Source of the DNA: Fictibacillus phosphorivorans
GTDB taxonomy: Bacteria > Bacillota > Bacilli > Bacillales > Fictibacillaceae
Assembly: GCF_007673525.1 (NCBI RefSeq)
Contig: NZ_VDZU01000001.1
Span: forward strand, 3,321,911-3,385,910
Length of the DNA stretch: 64,000 bases
Reading direction: 5' to 3'
The position numbers and the translations under genes were made by a program. Positions 41,601 through 50,942 of this stretch are shown here, piece by piece. The number at the start of each line of letters is the position of its first letter. The first letter of the stretch is position 1. The notes beneath the pieces were generated by a model, which worked only from the letters and a program-made list of their open reading frames with translations, did no database searches and had not been told where the DNA came from.

Positions 41601-43829
41601 TCATTCCTCATTTTTCTTCTTTTTCTTTTTCTTCTCATTTTCACGATCTTTACGAATCTTATCTCTTACTTCTTTTTTATCTTCCTCACCAAAACTCGGG
41701 AAAAGAGAGATGGACACCACATTCGACGGCTCTCCTTCTTGTTTTGTAAGAGAATTATACGGAACAACATAAAAGTCTGGCAGCGTGAAGAGATTCTTGC
41801 CAGAAGCACTATACTCCCCTTTGCCTTTTATCGTATCTAGTAGAGTCGTTTCTCCTTCATTTACCGCGTAAACCTTGTATTGCAGGCGCTCGTCTTTTGA
41901 CGGAGTCCAATTCAGTTGAACGGAAGGAATTCCATAGTCCCCCATACCAAATGAAGCACGCAGATCGTTTAGATCAATAAGCTCGATTGGCGGTGGCAAG
42001 TCTTTTACCCCGTCAGGTTTTTTGAACGATAGTCCTTGTTGAGACGGCATCTCGTTAATCACTTGTTTAAATAAGAGAGTAGGTAGAGAACTACCGCTAT
42101 TAAGGTATGCTTCCTTGGTCGTTCGATCATAGCCAACCCAGACTGCACCGACTATTTCTGGCGTATATCCGACAAACCATGTGTCTTTGTTTCCTTTATC
42201 TACGTTCGGATAATTCGTTGTACCCGTCTTCCCGGCGATCTCCATGTTCTCTTTTCCATCAGATCCAGTTCCGTTCTTCACGACTTGCTGAAGCATACGC
42301 GTCATGTACCATGCATTCTGTTTTTTCCAAACTTTCTTTTCTTCCTTTTTTGCTTTGCCGATCAGTTCTCCTTCATTGTTATAGATCTTGCTGATCACGA
42401 AAGGCTCGATCGTTTTACCCTCATGAAGGAAACTGCGGTATCCTTTTACCATTTGCAACGGGGTTACACCTTGATCGATGCCGCCGAGTGCAATTCCGAG
42501 TCCTTTATCCTCAATCGGCATGCCAAGCTGTTCAAGATAACTTTTAGAATCAGGTATTCCGTTCTTGTTCAACAGCCATACTGCCGAAGAATTTACAGAG
42601 TGAGAAATGGCATCCACCATGGAAACTTCACCATCGTATCTGCCGTTATAATTCTTAGGTTCATAACCGTCGTAGCTTAATTCTTCGTCACGCAGCATCG
42701 AATAGGGTTTGTATTTTTCAGACTCAAGGGCAGGACCATACACGGATAAAGGCTTAAAAGTTGAACCTGGCTGACGATTCACCTGTACGCGATTAAGTCC
42801 CTCTGTCACATAATTTCGTCCGCCTTGAACAGCGAGCAGACCACCCGTTTTTCCATCCATCAGCACCATAGCGCCTTCGGGTTTTTCCTGACCCGTCCCT
42901 ATAAAATAACGACCGTCTTGAAAGCTCTTATACACAGAATCTTGTGCAGCAAGATCCATTGGAACGACAATTTTATAACCACCTTGTCGCAGCTCTTCTC
43001 TTGAAAGTTGATACTTTTCTTTTGCTTCTTTTATAACCATATCAATATAGGTTGTATAAGCCGGATTTCGTTTTTCTTGCTGAAAATCTAAAGCAATCGT
43101 TTTCCCTTGCGCCCTGACGGTTTCAGAAGGTGTCAGATAATCTTGTTTCTCCATGAGTGTCAGAACGAGATCACGCCGCTCTTTCGCTTCCTTAGGATTC
43201 TTTAATGGCGAATAATAGTTTGGTACTTTCGGAAGTCCGGCAAGCATCGCACCCTCTGCTACAGTTAATTCGCTGGCATCCTTATTGAAATACGTTTTTG
43301 CAGCGAGTTGGATGCCGTATGCGCCATGGCCGAAATAGATTTGGTTCAAATACATCTCCAAAATCTTATCTTTCGGGTATCTTCTTTCCAGATTGATCGC
43401 AATTACAGCTTCTTTTGTTTTTCTTAGCCATGATTTCTCATGGGACAAAAAAACATTCTTTGCTAGCTGCTGAGTAATCGTACTGCCGCCTTCGACTTTT
43501 CCACCAGCTAGAATATCTTTATAGATAGCACGCGAGATCGCTTTTACATCAATTCCATTGTGTTTATAGAAACGGCTGTCTTCAACTGCAACAAATGCTT
43601 CCTGCACATGTTTTGGGATGTCCTCAATGTCTACGATCTCTCGATTTTCATCATAGATCTTCGTAATTTTATCTCCGTTCTCGGCCACAAGGACAGTAGC
43701 TGAATCCATTACAAGATCTTTTTCATCGATCACATAATCTCCCGCCAAGATAATGAAGAGATAGGCAAAAAAACCTATTATAAGTGAACCCGTTAAAATT
43801 CCGAGTACGATAAGACTTCTCTTTACCAT
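41601..43829 (-). CDS. pbpF: class A penicillin-binding protein (PBP1A/PBP2c-like)
   Basis: Bifunctional peptidoglycan synthase of 742 residues. N-terminal membrane anchor near 8-30; glycosyltransferase domain with EDSRFYKHNGID near 75-86 and GGSTITQQLAKN near 110-121; transpeptidase with active-site STFK (QPGSTFKPL near 355), SVN (SHSVNSS) and KTGTT near 519. After it comes a fibronectin-like C-terminal part and a Lys-rich tail (KKKKKKK). ATG 43829 has GAGGG 6 bases upstream. Position next to hem and hmoB genes matches B. subtilis pbpF, hence the name. Confidence 0.9.
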   Translation of the reverse strand: MVKRSLIVLGILTGSLIIGFFAYLFIILAGDYVIDEKDLVMDSATVLVAENGDKITKIYDENREIVDIEDIPKHVQEAFVAVEDSRFYKHNGIDVKAISRAIYKDILAGGKVEGGSTITQQLAKNVFLSHEKSWLRKTKEAVIAINLERRYPKDKILEMYLNQIYFGHGAYGIQLAAKTYFNKDASELTVAEGAMLAGLPKVPNYYSPLKNPKEAKERRDLVLTLMEKQDYLTPSETVRAQGKTIALDFQQEKRNPAYTTYIDMVIKEAKEKYQLSREELRQGGYKIVVPMDLAAQDSVYKSFQDGRYFIGTGQEKPEGAMVLMDGKTGGLLAVQGGRNYVTEGLNRVQVNRQPGSTFKPLSVYGPALESEKYKPYSMLRDEELSYDGYEPKNYNGRYDGEVSMVDAISHSVNSSAVWLLNKNGIPDSKSYLEQLGMPIEDKGLGIALGGIDQGVTPLQMVKGYRSFLHEGKTIEPFVISKIYNNEGELIGKAKKEEKKVWKKQNAWYMTRMLQQVVKNGTGSDGKENMEIAGKTGTTNYPNVDKGNKDTWFVGYTPEIVGAVWVGYDRTTKEAYLNSGSSLPTLLFKQVINEMPSQQGLSFKKPDGVKDLPPPIELIDLNDLRASFGMGDYGIPSVQLNWTPSKDERLQYKVYAVNEGETTLLDTIKGKGEYSASGKNLFTLPDFYVVPYNSLTKQEGEPSNVVSISLFPSFGEEDKKEVRDKIRKDRENEKKKKKKKNEE

Positions 43830-43884
43830 AACCAACCCTCATTTCATTCTAGGTCGAAAAGTACATTTTATATAATTTTCCCTT

Positions 43885-43914
43885 AGTTGGAAAGTATATT
43901 ACAAGTAACCAACT
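43885..43914. promoter_or_regulatory. inverted repeat in the divergent pbpF-hmoB promoter region
   Basis: AGTTGG and CCAACT flank 18 bases between the two divergent starts. It could be a shared operator; regulator unknown. Confidence 0.3.
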
Positions 43915-43985
43915 TCTTACACTGTTTAATGTGCTGAACGGTTGGGTAAAACAAAGGTAAATCAATAAAAAGGGCAGGGATTCCT

Positions 43986-44477
43986 ATGAACATATATATT
44001 ACTTATGGGACTTTAGACTATTTAGCAACATATCAGGAAAAATACGATGGAGCTCTCCTACTAGAAGGCGACTCTAATTCTGCTCTCGTAATTGAAACAG
44101 ATGGAGAGAACCCATTTACAGAAAAACATGAGTATGAAGTGATAAACCAAAGAGGATCCTTAACTGGTGCTGGTTTTGTTGTTATGAACCACATCCCGGT
44201 ATCTGAAGAAGGAAGGTCTCTTTTTGAAGAACGTTTCCAAAATCGTGCCGGGCTGGTTGAAAGCGAACCAGGCTTTACTGGCATTAGAATACTACGACCT
44301 CTTCACCAAGATCCTTATATCGTAATGACACTTTGGGATTCACATACTGACTTTACGAATTGGCAACAATCCAAAGCTTATGAGGAAGCTCATAAGAATA
44401 GAGGCACATCAAAAGCACTTCCAGAAACACTTTTTACTGGAAAATCATTTGTAAAAGAATACATGGTTGCAAAATGA
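43986..44477 (+). CDS. hmoB: haem-degrading monooxygenase HmoB-like
   Basis: An ABM-fold protein of 163 residues with the catalytic domain in the C-terminal two thirds: FVVMNHIPVSEEGRSLFEERFQNR (in part, near 60-80), VESEPGFTGIRILRP near 86-100 and VMTLWDSHTDFTNWQQSKAYEEAH (in part). HmoB (YhgC) of B. subtilis has the same layout and neighbour (pbpF), and releases iron from haem. Ribosome site GGGCAGGGA is modest. The ATGA overlap couples it to the lipid kinase gene. Confidence 0.83.
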   Translation: MNIYITYGTLDYLATYQEKYDGALLLEGDSNSALVIETDGENPFTEKHEYEVINQRGSLTGAGFVVMNHIPVSEEGRSLFEERFQNRAGLVESEPGFTGIRILRPLHQDPYIVMTLWDSHTDFTNWQQSKAYEEAHKNRGTSKALPETLFTGKSFVKEYMVAK

Positions 44478-45388
44478 CTAGAAATCCATCAACAATAAAA
44501 AGTGCATCTGTCATATTAAATCCTTCTGCCGGCCAAGGCAGATTACTGAATCAGTGGGATGCCGTGCTAGAGCAGCTAAAAGTTGGCTTTGAAGACGTTC
44601 AAGTGTATAAGACGACCGCTCCTGGGGAAGGAGCTTCCTTTGTTAAAGAGCTGGAAGGTAAGACCGATTTGATTATTGCCGCTGGCGGTGATGGTACGGT
44701 ACATGAAATTGCAGAAGCGGTATTGTCGATTGAAGAAAATCAACCAGCTTTCGGAATCTTACCAGGTGGAACGTGCAATGACTTTTCAAGAGCGTTAGGC
44801 ATGAATCAAAATCCAATCAAAGCCGCATTACAACTCAGTGAAAAGAATTTTAGCCATATTGACGTTGGAGAGTTTAACGGACATTTCTTTACAAACTTCT
44901 GGGGTGTTGGATTGATCACACATGTTTCAGAGTCAATTGACCCCGATACGAAAGAGAAGTTTGGTCGCCTTTCCTATTACTTATCAGCGGCAAAATCCTT
45001 TCAAACTTGGGAGCCATTTGAGATATCTATTTCATCCGAAGAGTTTCAATTTGATGGACAGGCTGCCATGTTTCTTGCTGTAAACGGTCCTTTTACCGGC
45101 GGGATACGGCCATTTTTTCCTGATACAGATATACAAGACGGAAAGCTCGATTGCTTGCTGATCGAAGAACCTTCCACATCGTTTATATGGGACGTTCTTC
45201 TGAATCGATTATCCGATACTTCAAAAGAAGGACAAGGGTACCATTATTTTCAAAGTTCAGAGATCAGCATAAAAACAGCTCCCCAACAGCTTATTGACTG
45301 TGATGGAGAGCGTCAGCATCGTACACCTGCCGTTATTAAATGTTTGCAAAATCAACTACTCACACTTACTGGGGATGCTTCCTTCTAA
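44474..45388 (+). CDS. YegS/DagK-family lipid kinase
   Basis: A 304-residue diacylglycerol/sphingosine-kinase-like protein with NPSAGQGR near 16-23, the ATP-binding AAGGDGTVHEIAEAV near 68-82, GILPGGTCNDFSRALG and a C-terminal beta domain (QQLIDCDGE). Family members phosphorylate diacylglycerol, undecaprenol-like lipids or related substrates. It overlaps hmoB by 4 bases and overlaps the convergent PAP2 phosphatase gene by 23 bases. A kinase-phosphatase pair acting on lipids is a reasonable reading, not proven. Confidence 0.85.
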   Translation: MTRNPSTIKSASVILNPSAGQGRLLNQWDAVLEQLKVGFEDVQVYKTTAPGEGASFVKELEGKTDLIIAAGGDGTVHEIAEAVLSIEENQPAFGILPGGTCNDFSRALGMNQNPIKAALQLSEKNFSHIDVGEFNGHFFTNFWGVGLITHVSESIDPDTKEKFGRLSYYLSAAKSFQTWEPFEISISSEEFQFDGQAAMFLAVNGPFTGGIRPFFPDTDIQDGKLDCLLIEEPSTSFIWDVLLNRLSDTSKEGQGYHYFQSSEISIKTAPQQLIDCDGERQHRTPAVIKCLQNQLLTLTGDASF

Positions 45389-46073
45389 AAAAAGGAAGCT
45401 TCCTTTTTTGATAAGCTCTGATCGATTCACGTCCAGCTATACAAAGCAGTAGCCAAACCGTTCCAGCACTAAATCCAGCTGCTATGTCAGATGGATAATG
45501 AACGCCTAAATAAACACGGCTAAAACCAATAAGAAGAATTGTAGATATAAATGCAATCGTGAGAATGATCTTAAGCGGTTTTCCTCTTCTGCTTCTGACG
45601 ACCAAGTAACCAAGAAAACCATAATAGATAAGACTGCCCATGGCATGTCCACTTGGATAACTGAAACCTTGTTCTACGATTAAACTATCTTCAGGTCGTA
45701 TTCTTCCAAACCAATGTTTCAACCCAAGGTTTAAAAGACCTCCGCCTGCAACTGCAATCAAATAGAAAATAGCACCCCAATAGTTCTTGCGTTTTGCGAT
45801 CAGCCAGATCAGACTTCCTACTAACAACAGTGTTAGAATATCTTTTGACCCAAAAAAGGTTATCACTTTCATTACTTCCGTTAGCGTGTCACTTCTGATA
45901 TCCGTTACATATTGAATGATCACTTGATCGAACTCAAATACCTCATTCTCCATCAAATCTTCTGAGAGCTCAAAAAAGATATTTAACGATAAGAACGAGA
46001 GACCTAATCCACTTATCACATAAATAAGTGGGAGGATTGGAAAAGGTAGTTTATTGGCTAGTTCTCGTAACAT
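45366..46073 (-). CDS. PAP2-family membrane phosphatase
   Basis: A 235-residue membrane phosphatase with the three PAP2 motifs: KHWFGRIRP near 119-127, YPSGHAMGS near 143-151 and SRVYLGVHYPSD near 189-200. About six hydrophobic segments. Substrates in the family include phosphatidate, phosphatidylglycerol phosphate and undecaprenyl diphosphate. The last 23 bases overlap the convergent lipid kinase, and its terminator lies inside the coding ends. Confidence 0.87.
   Translation of the reverse strand: MLRELANKLPFPILPLIYVISGLGLSFLSLNIFFELSEDLMENEVFEFDQVIIQYVTDIRSDTLTEVMKVITFFGSKDILTLLLVGSLIWLIAKRKNYWGAIFYLIAVAGGGLLNLGLKHWFGRIRPEDSLIVEQGFSYPSGHAMGSLIYYGFLGYLVVRSRRGKPLKIILTIAFISTILLIGFSRVYLGVHYPSDIAAGFSAGTVWLLLCIAGRESIRAYQKRKLPFFRRKHPQ
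45377..45410. terminator. bidirectional terminator embedded in overlapping convergent gene ends
   Basis: GCTTCCTT pairs with AAGGAAGC around CTAAAAA, with T runs on both strands. It is inside the 3' coding ends of the lipid kinase and PAP2 genes. Confidence 0.75.
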
Positions 46074-46385
46074 AAAATTCTCCTCAACATCATTTCTTTT
46101 TCATTTTATTTTCGAGCTTACTTGTTGATAAAAAGTTTCTAAATCACTTCTCTATAAATTAGTTCACACAGATGAGCTCTTATTAAATCTAAGTTTTCAC
46201 TCTTTTTTCTTTGTATAAACCACTTTAAAACATTGTCGTTTTTTTGTAGTCGTTTGTAAACGGTCATTGAGGTGTATTTATTGACGTTTTAGCAAACTTT
46301 ATTGTTTTCCAAGATTTTTGAACGGACACTGCTTTAGTTTGGATAGCAGTACTCCATGCGACACGGCAAATAACGGTATGTGTAA
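46074..46385. other. 312-base intergenic region without a visible gene
   Basis: Lies between the PAP2 start and the terminator of the DUF3243 gene. It is A/T rich with no ribosome-site-preceded ORF of note on either strand. It presumably holds the PAP2 gene promoter. Confidence 0.5.
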
Positions 46386-46415
46386 TAAAAAAGCCGCTCA
46401 AAGATGAGCAGCTTT
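46386..46415 (-). terminator. terminator of the DUF3243 gene
   Basis: AAAGCTGCTC pairs with GAGCGGCTTT (one G-U), followed by UUUU on the minus strand. Confidence 0.85.
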
Positions 46416-46425
46416 AGAACGTTTT

Positions 46426-46758
46426 CTATTTAACAAGCTTAACTAACATGTGAGCAAGCTTATGACGCTCTTCTTGCTCTCCAACTTTCCATAGTTCTTT
46501 TAAGAGATTCTCTTCTGAGTTACGAGGCTCCTCATGGTTAGCTAAGTAATCTGCTACTTTCTCTGCAGTTTTTGCAAGTGTTTCTTCGCTCATGCCCAAT
46601 TTTTCACCGATTTGCACTTTCCCATGCAAGTAGCTCTTAAACTCTTCAAAGTTTGATAAGATCTCGTCTTTTTTGCTCTCGCTCATACGGCTTGCTGTTT
46701 CTTCTACCTTACTTGTGTCAACGTTACGCTCTTCATCAACCATGTGTCTGCTATCCAT
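46426..46758 (-). CDS. DUF3243 family protein (YmfJ-like)
   Basis: A 110-residue soluble protein. The C-terminal 80 residues fit DUF3243: ILSNFEEFKSYLHGKVQ near 31-47, LAKTAEKVADYLANHEEPRNSEENLLKELWKVG (in part) and ERHKLAHMLVKLVK at the end. No function is established. ATG 46758 follows AAGGAGGT by 8 bases; the ORF to 46809 is not used. Monocistronic with its own terminator. Confidence 0.8.
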   Translation of the reverse strand: MDSRHMVDEERNVDTSKVEETASRMSESKKDEILSNFEEFKSYLHGKVQIGEKLGMSEETLAKTAEKVADYLANHEEPRNSEENLLKELWKVGEQEERHKLAHMLVKLVK

Positions 46759-46958
46759 TTTTGTTACCTCCTTAGATTTTGTATCACTTTTGTTCAACAT
46801 TTGTTTCACGTATAGTAGTCTTTTACCGATTTTCCCAATCCTTAAACCTCATTCTGCAGTTCCTGTTTTTTTTAGTACGTCTTTCCTATAAATTTGTTTA
46901 TGGTAAAGGGAAAAGGGGAAGGATATCTCTGTAGAACAAGATTCAGGAGGTTATACAA

Positions 46959-47390
46959 ATGGAAAAAGACTTACAAGCACTAATCGATGGACTAAATGAG
47001 GATCTTGCAAACGAGTACTCAGCAATCATTATGTACAACCATAATGCAGCTACGGTTTCTGGTTTGTACCGTCAGATTCTAAAACCTTTCTTCCAAAGTG
47101 AAATTGCTGATGAGCAAGGTCATGCTCTTTATTTAGCAGAAAAGATTAAAACACTTGGTGGTACACCGACTACTCAACCAAAACCAGTTAAACAAGTAGA
47201 GAGTGTTCGTGAAATGTTGGAAGAAGCTCGAAACGCTGAGGAAGATACGATCAGACGTTATGAAGAACGTAAAGAGCAAGCATCTAACTTAAAATTGACT
47301 GAGCTTGTCGTTCAGTTAGAAGATATGATTGCTGATGAGACGAAGCACAAAGAGGAAATGGACCGTTTATTAAGCGACAGTCGATTCTAA
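46959..47390 (+). CDS. ferritin-like domain protein (bacterioferritin-like)
   Basis: A four-helix ferritin-like protein of 143 residues. The carboxylate/histidine pattern is visible in each helix: LANEYSAIIMYNHNA near 16-30, EIADEQGHALYLAEK near 49-63, EEARNAEEDTIRRYEER near 87-103 and LEDMIADETKHKEEM near 123-137. Such proteins store or oxidise iron, or protect DNA. CAGGAGG precedes the ATG. Monocistronic between a terminator shared with ecsC and a divergent DUF3243 gene. Confidence 0.82.
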   Translation: MEKDLQALIDGLNEDLANEYSAIIMYNHNAATVSGLYRQILKPFFQSEIADEQGHALYLAEKIKTLGGTPTTQPKPVKQVESVREMLEEARNAEEDTIRRYEERKEQASNLKLTELVVQLEDMIADETKHKEEMDRLLSDSRF

Positions 47391-47403
47391 ATCACACATA
47401 TTA

Positions 47404-47437
47404 CAAGCACCCGTAAATTACTGCGGGTGCTTGTTTT
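47404..47437. terminator. bidirectional terminator between ferritin-like gene and ecsC
   Basis: CAAGCACCCG pairs with CGGGTGCTTG, then TTTTG on plus. It overlaps the last codons of ecsC. Confidence 0.85.
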
Positions 47438-48191
47438 GTATAATCCGCTTCTTTTTTTCATCTGTTAACAAACGCCATCGGAAACAATTCTTTGCCACAT
47501 GACCTAAATCATCAAGAAAATGATAATTGGCATAAGCCCCAACAATTGCTCCCAATCCTGGGATCATCTGAAGCATCTTTATGAGATCGATATGATCCCG
47601 ATAATCCTGCTGCAGTTCTTGCCAATTCATTTGGTTGATCGATTCAGGAGACTCCGGAAATTCTTGAATGGTCTCTTTCCATGAGATTACCCTTTGATAT
47701 GCCTCTTCTCGCTTGTGCGGATCAGAAAAAGCTAGACGAAATACATGCAGAATAAAGATTCTCTCTTTGTAGTCTTTAACATCCAACCCATAAATACTAG
47801 CTGCTTCGAACAAAAATTTCATTTTTATTCCTAACAATAATGGAAGATCTGCAATACCTAGCAAAATGCCTCCAGCACCTGTTCCTGCTCCCTCAATTGC
47901 TGCTGTTTTTTTATAGAAGGATAGCCGATCTTCAAATTTAAAATCCCGCTCTCGTAGATCTGCAGTAAACTTAATCGTTTTTTTAGTCGTATATTCAGAA
48001 CCGATCAGAGTCGCTTTAATCATATGTTTCATACTTGATGTCATAACATCATGCACTTTTTGCGGAATTTTTTCATTGATTTTTATTTGAAGAGATTTTG
48101 TTGTCTTATTCCATAGTGAGGGCCTTTTACACATTTCCGTTTCCCATTTTTTAAGCTCTTCTACTACTTGTTCTTCATAAGTGTTCATCAT
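47418..48191 (-). CDS. ecsC: EcsC family protein
   Basis: A 257-residue EcsC-type protein with GAGTGAGGILLGIADLPLLLGIKMKFLFEAASIYG (given in part, near 97-130), the hydrophobic core of the family, and MIPGLGAIVGAYANYHFLDDLG (in part) near the end. The B. subtilis counterpart follows ecsAB and its function is unknown. Here it is separated from ecsB by an inserted oxidase gene. Ribosome site GGGAGGTAG lies before the ATG. Confidence 0.85.
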   Translation of the reverse strand: MMNTYEEQVVEELKKWETEMCKRPSLWNKTTKSLQIKINEKIPQKVHDVMTSSMKHMIKATLIGSEYTTKKTIKFTADLRERDFKFEDRLSFYKKTAAIEGAGTGAGGILLGIADLPLLLGIKMKFLFEAASIYGLDVKDYKERIFILHVFRLAFSDPHKREEAYQRVISWKETIQEFPESPESINQMNWQELQQDYRDHIDLIKMLQMIPGLGAIVGAYANYHFLDDLGHVAKNCFRWRLLTDEKKKRIIQNKHPQ

Positions 48192-48261
48192 CTACCTCCC
48201 TTCTTCTATACGATTTTTGTTAGTCTTTCGTTTCAATATTTTCGCCCTCACGTTATGAGAT

Positions 48262-49632
48262 CTACACAATCATATTTGCAGTCGGAATTCCTAGTGGGAA
48301 CGTAAACACATTTTTTGGATCGTATTTTGTTTTCACTTCAATTAAGCGAGGAAGGTTCACGAAGTAACATTGTTCTAACCAGTCCTTAATACAATTATCA
48401 TGAAAATTCACATAAGCTCCATCCGCATAAGGAAGTAGAGAATTTCTTAGACTTTCTACCCAGCGTGTATTTATGTTTGCCTCACTCTCATTCTGCCATT
48501 TCGTAATGTATAACAAACTGAACAATGCTTCTCTATGAACATAAGCAGTTTCAGTTGGACTTATACAAGAAGCATTTCCAGCTAGAGCTTGCAGCTGCAC
48601 TTTGTTCTCAATACTAGGTGAGTTTGATAGGAATTCTTTGAGTTTTTTTATCGCACTAATCGGTAGCTGCCTTTTCGCAAACGCACCTGTATTCTTAAAT
48701 GGATGCGCATCAGGATCACCATGGTTAACAGCATACTCCATCATCCCTGGCATCATTCCTCCAAATATCTTAACCGCTTCAATATAAGGTACTTTCTTAA
48801 CTTCAACTACTTTTGGTGGAAAGGCGATCAAAAGAGGCTCCAGCAACTTTTCCAGCTCATCCGTACTGCCAAGAAATTCTCCTAATGCACGTAACTCACC
48901 AATGTCTTTCGTTAAGAGATCAATAATGGCTGTCAATCTTACGTCTGTATAAGGAGCCCATTTTTGCCACGCATCCACCACTTTTTCAAACCCTTTAAAG
49001 TCCCATGTAATTTTAAAGATGGCAACATCATCTACGGGAACAATTTGAAAACGAAATGATGTGACTACACCAAAGTTCCCTCCACCACCGCCTCTTGATG
49101 CCCAGAATAAGTCCGCGTTCTCATGCTTATTTGCTATGATGATATTTCCATTTGCATCAACCATCTCCAGCTCCAGAAGCTGGTCGATCAGCATTCCATA
49201 AGGCCGGGTTAACATCCCCCATCCACCACCAAGTGTCAGACCAGAAAGTCCTACTGATGGACATGTACCTCCTGGAATCGTGAAACCTTCTTTATACAAT
49301 TTTTCATATAATGGAAAAAGCAATGCCCCAGCACCAAGTATGGCCGTTTTTGATTTCCGGTCCACTCTTACTTCATTCAACTCGCTTATGTCTATCACTA
49401 AACCTCCATCTAATGATGAATAAGCTTCATAACTATGCCTTCCTGTTCGAATCCGAAACTTAACCTTCTTCTTTCTTGCCCAACGTATTGCGTTTGAAAC
49501 GTCTTTAGCAGTTTCACAAAAATTGATAATCAAAGGAAATAAGTTAAAACGAGTATTGAACTCTTCTCTTGCTAGATCATAATCAGGACTTCCTGGTGTT
49601 ACAATCCTCCCTGTTAGTCCATAAGTATTCAT
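48262..49632 (-). CDS. FAD-dependent oxidase of the berberine bridge enzyme family
   Basis: A 456-residue flavoprotein: FAD_binding_4 domain with RIRTGRHSYEAYSS (His for 8-alpha linkage near 66), GGTCPSVGLSGLTLGGGWG (Cys near 126 at the 6-S-cysteinyl position) and GGGGGNFGVVTSF; C-terminal BBE motif VNFHDNCIKDW and YFVNLPRLIEVKTKYDPKNVF (in part). Bicovalent FAD oxidases of this type oxidise sugars or alkaloids. ATG 49632 follows AGGGAG by 9 bases; ATG 49668 lacks one. Inserted between ecsC and ecsB; substrate unknown. Confidence 0.85.
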   Translation of the reverse strand: MNTYGLTGRIVTPGSPDYDLAREEFNTRFNLFPLIINFCETAKDVSNAIRWARKKKVKFRIRTGRHSYEAYSSLDGGLVIDISELNEVRVDRKSKTAILGAGALLFPLYEKLYKEGFTIPGGTCPSVGLSGLTLGGGWGMLTRPYGMLIDQLLELEMVDANGNIIIANKHENADLFWASRGGGGGNFGVVTSFRFQIVPVDDVAIFKITWDFKGFEKVVDAWQKWAPYTDVRLTAIIDLLTKDIGELRALGEFLGSTDELEKLLEPLLIAFPPKVVEVKKVPYIEAVKIFGGMMPGMMEYAVNHGDPDAHPFKNTGAFAKRQLPISAIKKLKEFLSNSPSIENKVQLQALAGNASCISPTETAYVHREALFSLLYITKWQNESEANINTRWVESLRNSLLPYADGAYVNFHDNCIKDWLEQCYFVNLPRLIEVKTKYDPKNVFTFPLGIPTANMIV

Positions 49633-49699
49633 GAGGCCCAGCTCCCTTCCATAAAAACTTATAGGCATTAGCTATGAAAGATGCCGAAAATCTGTATAT

Positions 49700-49732
49700 A
49701 AAAAACTTCCCAGCTAAGAAAGAGCTAGGAAG
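49700..49732 (-). terminator. terminator of ecsAB
   Basis: CTTCCTAGCTC pairs with AGCTGGGAAG, then UUUUUUAUA on the minus strand. It overlaps the ecsB stop. Confidence 0.8.
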
Positions 49733-50942
49733 TCAACGTAATGTGTTTTTTTGTCATACTAGGCAGTCGTAATATACTGTATAGAATTGCTCCCACAGGC
49801 ATTAGGATCGCGATCATCCAGTCTCCTGAGAGTAATCCATAAAAGAGGCCATAAAATCCCCCTTGTATGATCAGCAAGTATCTCAGCCAATTTTGAAAGG
49901 CTTTTACTCTTGTATCTTGTTTGATCGGATAGATCATGAATACAACATTCCATCTATACTGGGTGTAAAGTGTAAATAATTGTAGCGCAAACATTTGAAA
50001 GAACAAGAACACGACAATCAACTGCCACCACCCTGCAGGAATTAAATAAATAAACAGAAAGCCGATTAAGATCAGTCTTACATATAAGCCTAGGTAATCG
50101 CCTGAACGGACAAATGTCTTCATGTATAGAGCAGAAAGTGCATTCTTCTTTTTAAAAGAAAAACTGGCTAAGCTGTTTAACCATGGTCGCTTATGAACGG
50201 TCTGCTTTAAAGCCGGGACATCTGTAAAGTAATTGACGAATCGGTAACCTTTCATCTTTAAAGACTGTTCTTCGGCTAATAACATTTCCCACTGATAGCC
50301 ATGCTGTTTCTTAAAGACCCCGAAAACAAAATTCTTTAAGACATACATAATCGCAAAAATAGCGATTAAGAATATGTACGCTTCATTAAAGAGCAAATAG
50401 GCATATACAAAGTTTACAATGAACCTCATGATCTTATAGTTCGTTTGATGACTCTTATAGGGTAATCGTCTTTCTTCCCATGATACATAAATATTAAATA
50501 CTTTGGCTGCGATCAGAAAGAATCCAAACGTGACATACATCTTCCATCCATCATGGATAAAGAATTGAACAATCGGCCATAACAGCGTAAAGATAAATAA
50601 AGTTAAAAAAGCTCCAGTAGCTGTTGCAGAGGAGATTGCTTTTGAGAAATATTGTTTCATTCCTGATTCTACAGGAAGTAAAAATACGAGATCTCCTTCT
50701 TTTAACAATGTACGGATTGGACTTTTAGTCAACCAGAATGAAAAAACGATCGTTAAAATAAAAACGGCCGGAAAATTTTCAGGAAGTGCTTGCAGAAGCT
50801 TAGCATAATATACACTTCCGATCACGATGAGCAAAATTAAGGAAACAATAAGTCCGCTGTTTGCCATTAAACTAAAATATTTAAGCGTTTGGGTAACGTG
50901 TGCATTGCGTCGTTTTGTCCATAATTTTTTTACATCGATCAT
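49725..50942 (-). CDS. ecsB: ABC transporter permease EcsB
   Basis: A membrane protein of 405 residues with about ten hydrophobic segments and few charged loops; LIVSLILLIVIGSVYYAK (in part) near 30 and SGDWMIAILMPVGAILYSILRLP (in part) near the end. It matches EcsB, partner of EcsA, which in B. subtilis affects secretion, competence and intramembrane proteolysis by RasP. ATG overlaps the ecsA stop (ATGA). Confidence 0.88.
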   Translation of the reverse strand: MIDVKKLWTKRRNAHVTQTLKYFSLMANSGLIVSLILLIVIGSVYYAKLLQALPENFPAVFILTIVFSFWLTKSPIRTLLKEGDLVFLLPVESGMKQYFSKAISSATATGAFLTLFIFTLLWPIVQFFIHDGWKMYVTFGFFLIAAKVFNIYVSWEERRLPYKSHQTNYKIMRFIVNFVYAYLLFNEAYIFLIAIFAIMYVLKNFVFGVFKKQHGYQWEMLLAEEQSLKMKGYRFVNYFTDVPALKQTVHKRPWLNSLASFSFKKKNALSALYMKTFVRSGDYLGLYVRLILIGFLFIYLIPAGWWQLIVVFLFFQMFALQLFTLYTQYRWNVVFMIYPIKQDTRVKAFQNWLRYLLIIQGGFYGLFYGLLSGDWMIAILMPVGAILYSILRLPSMTKKHITLTS

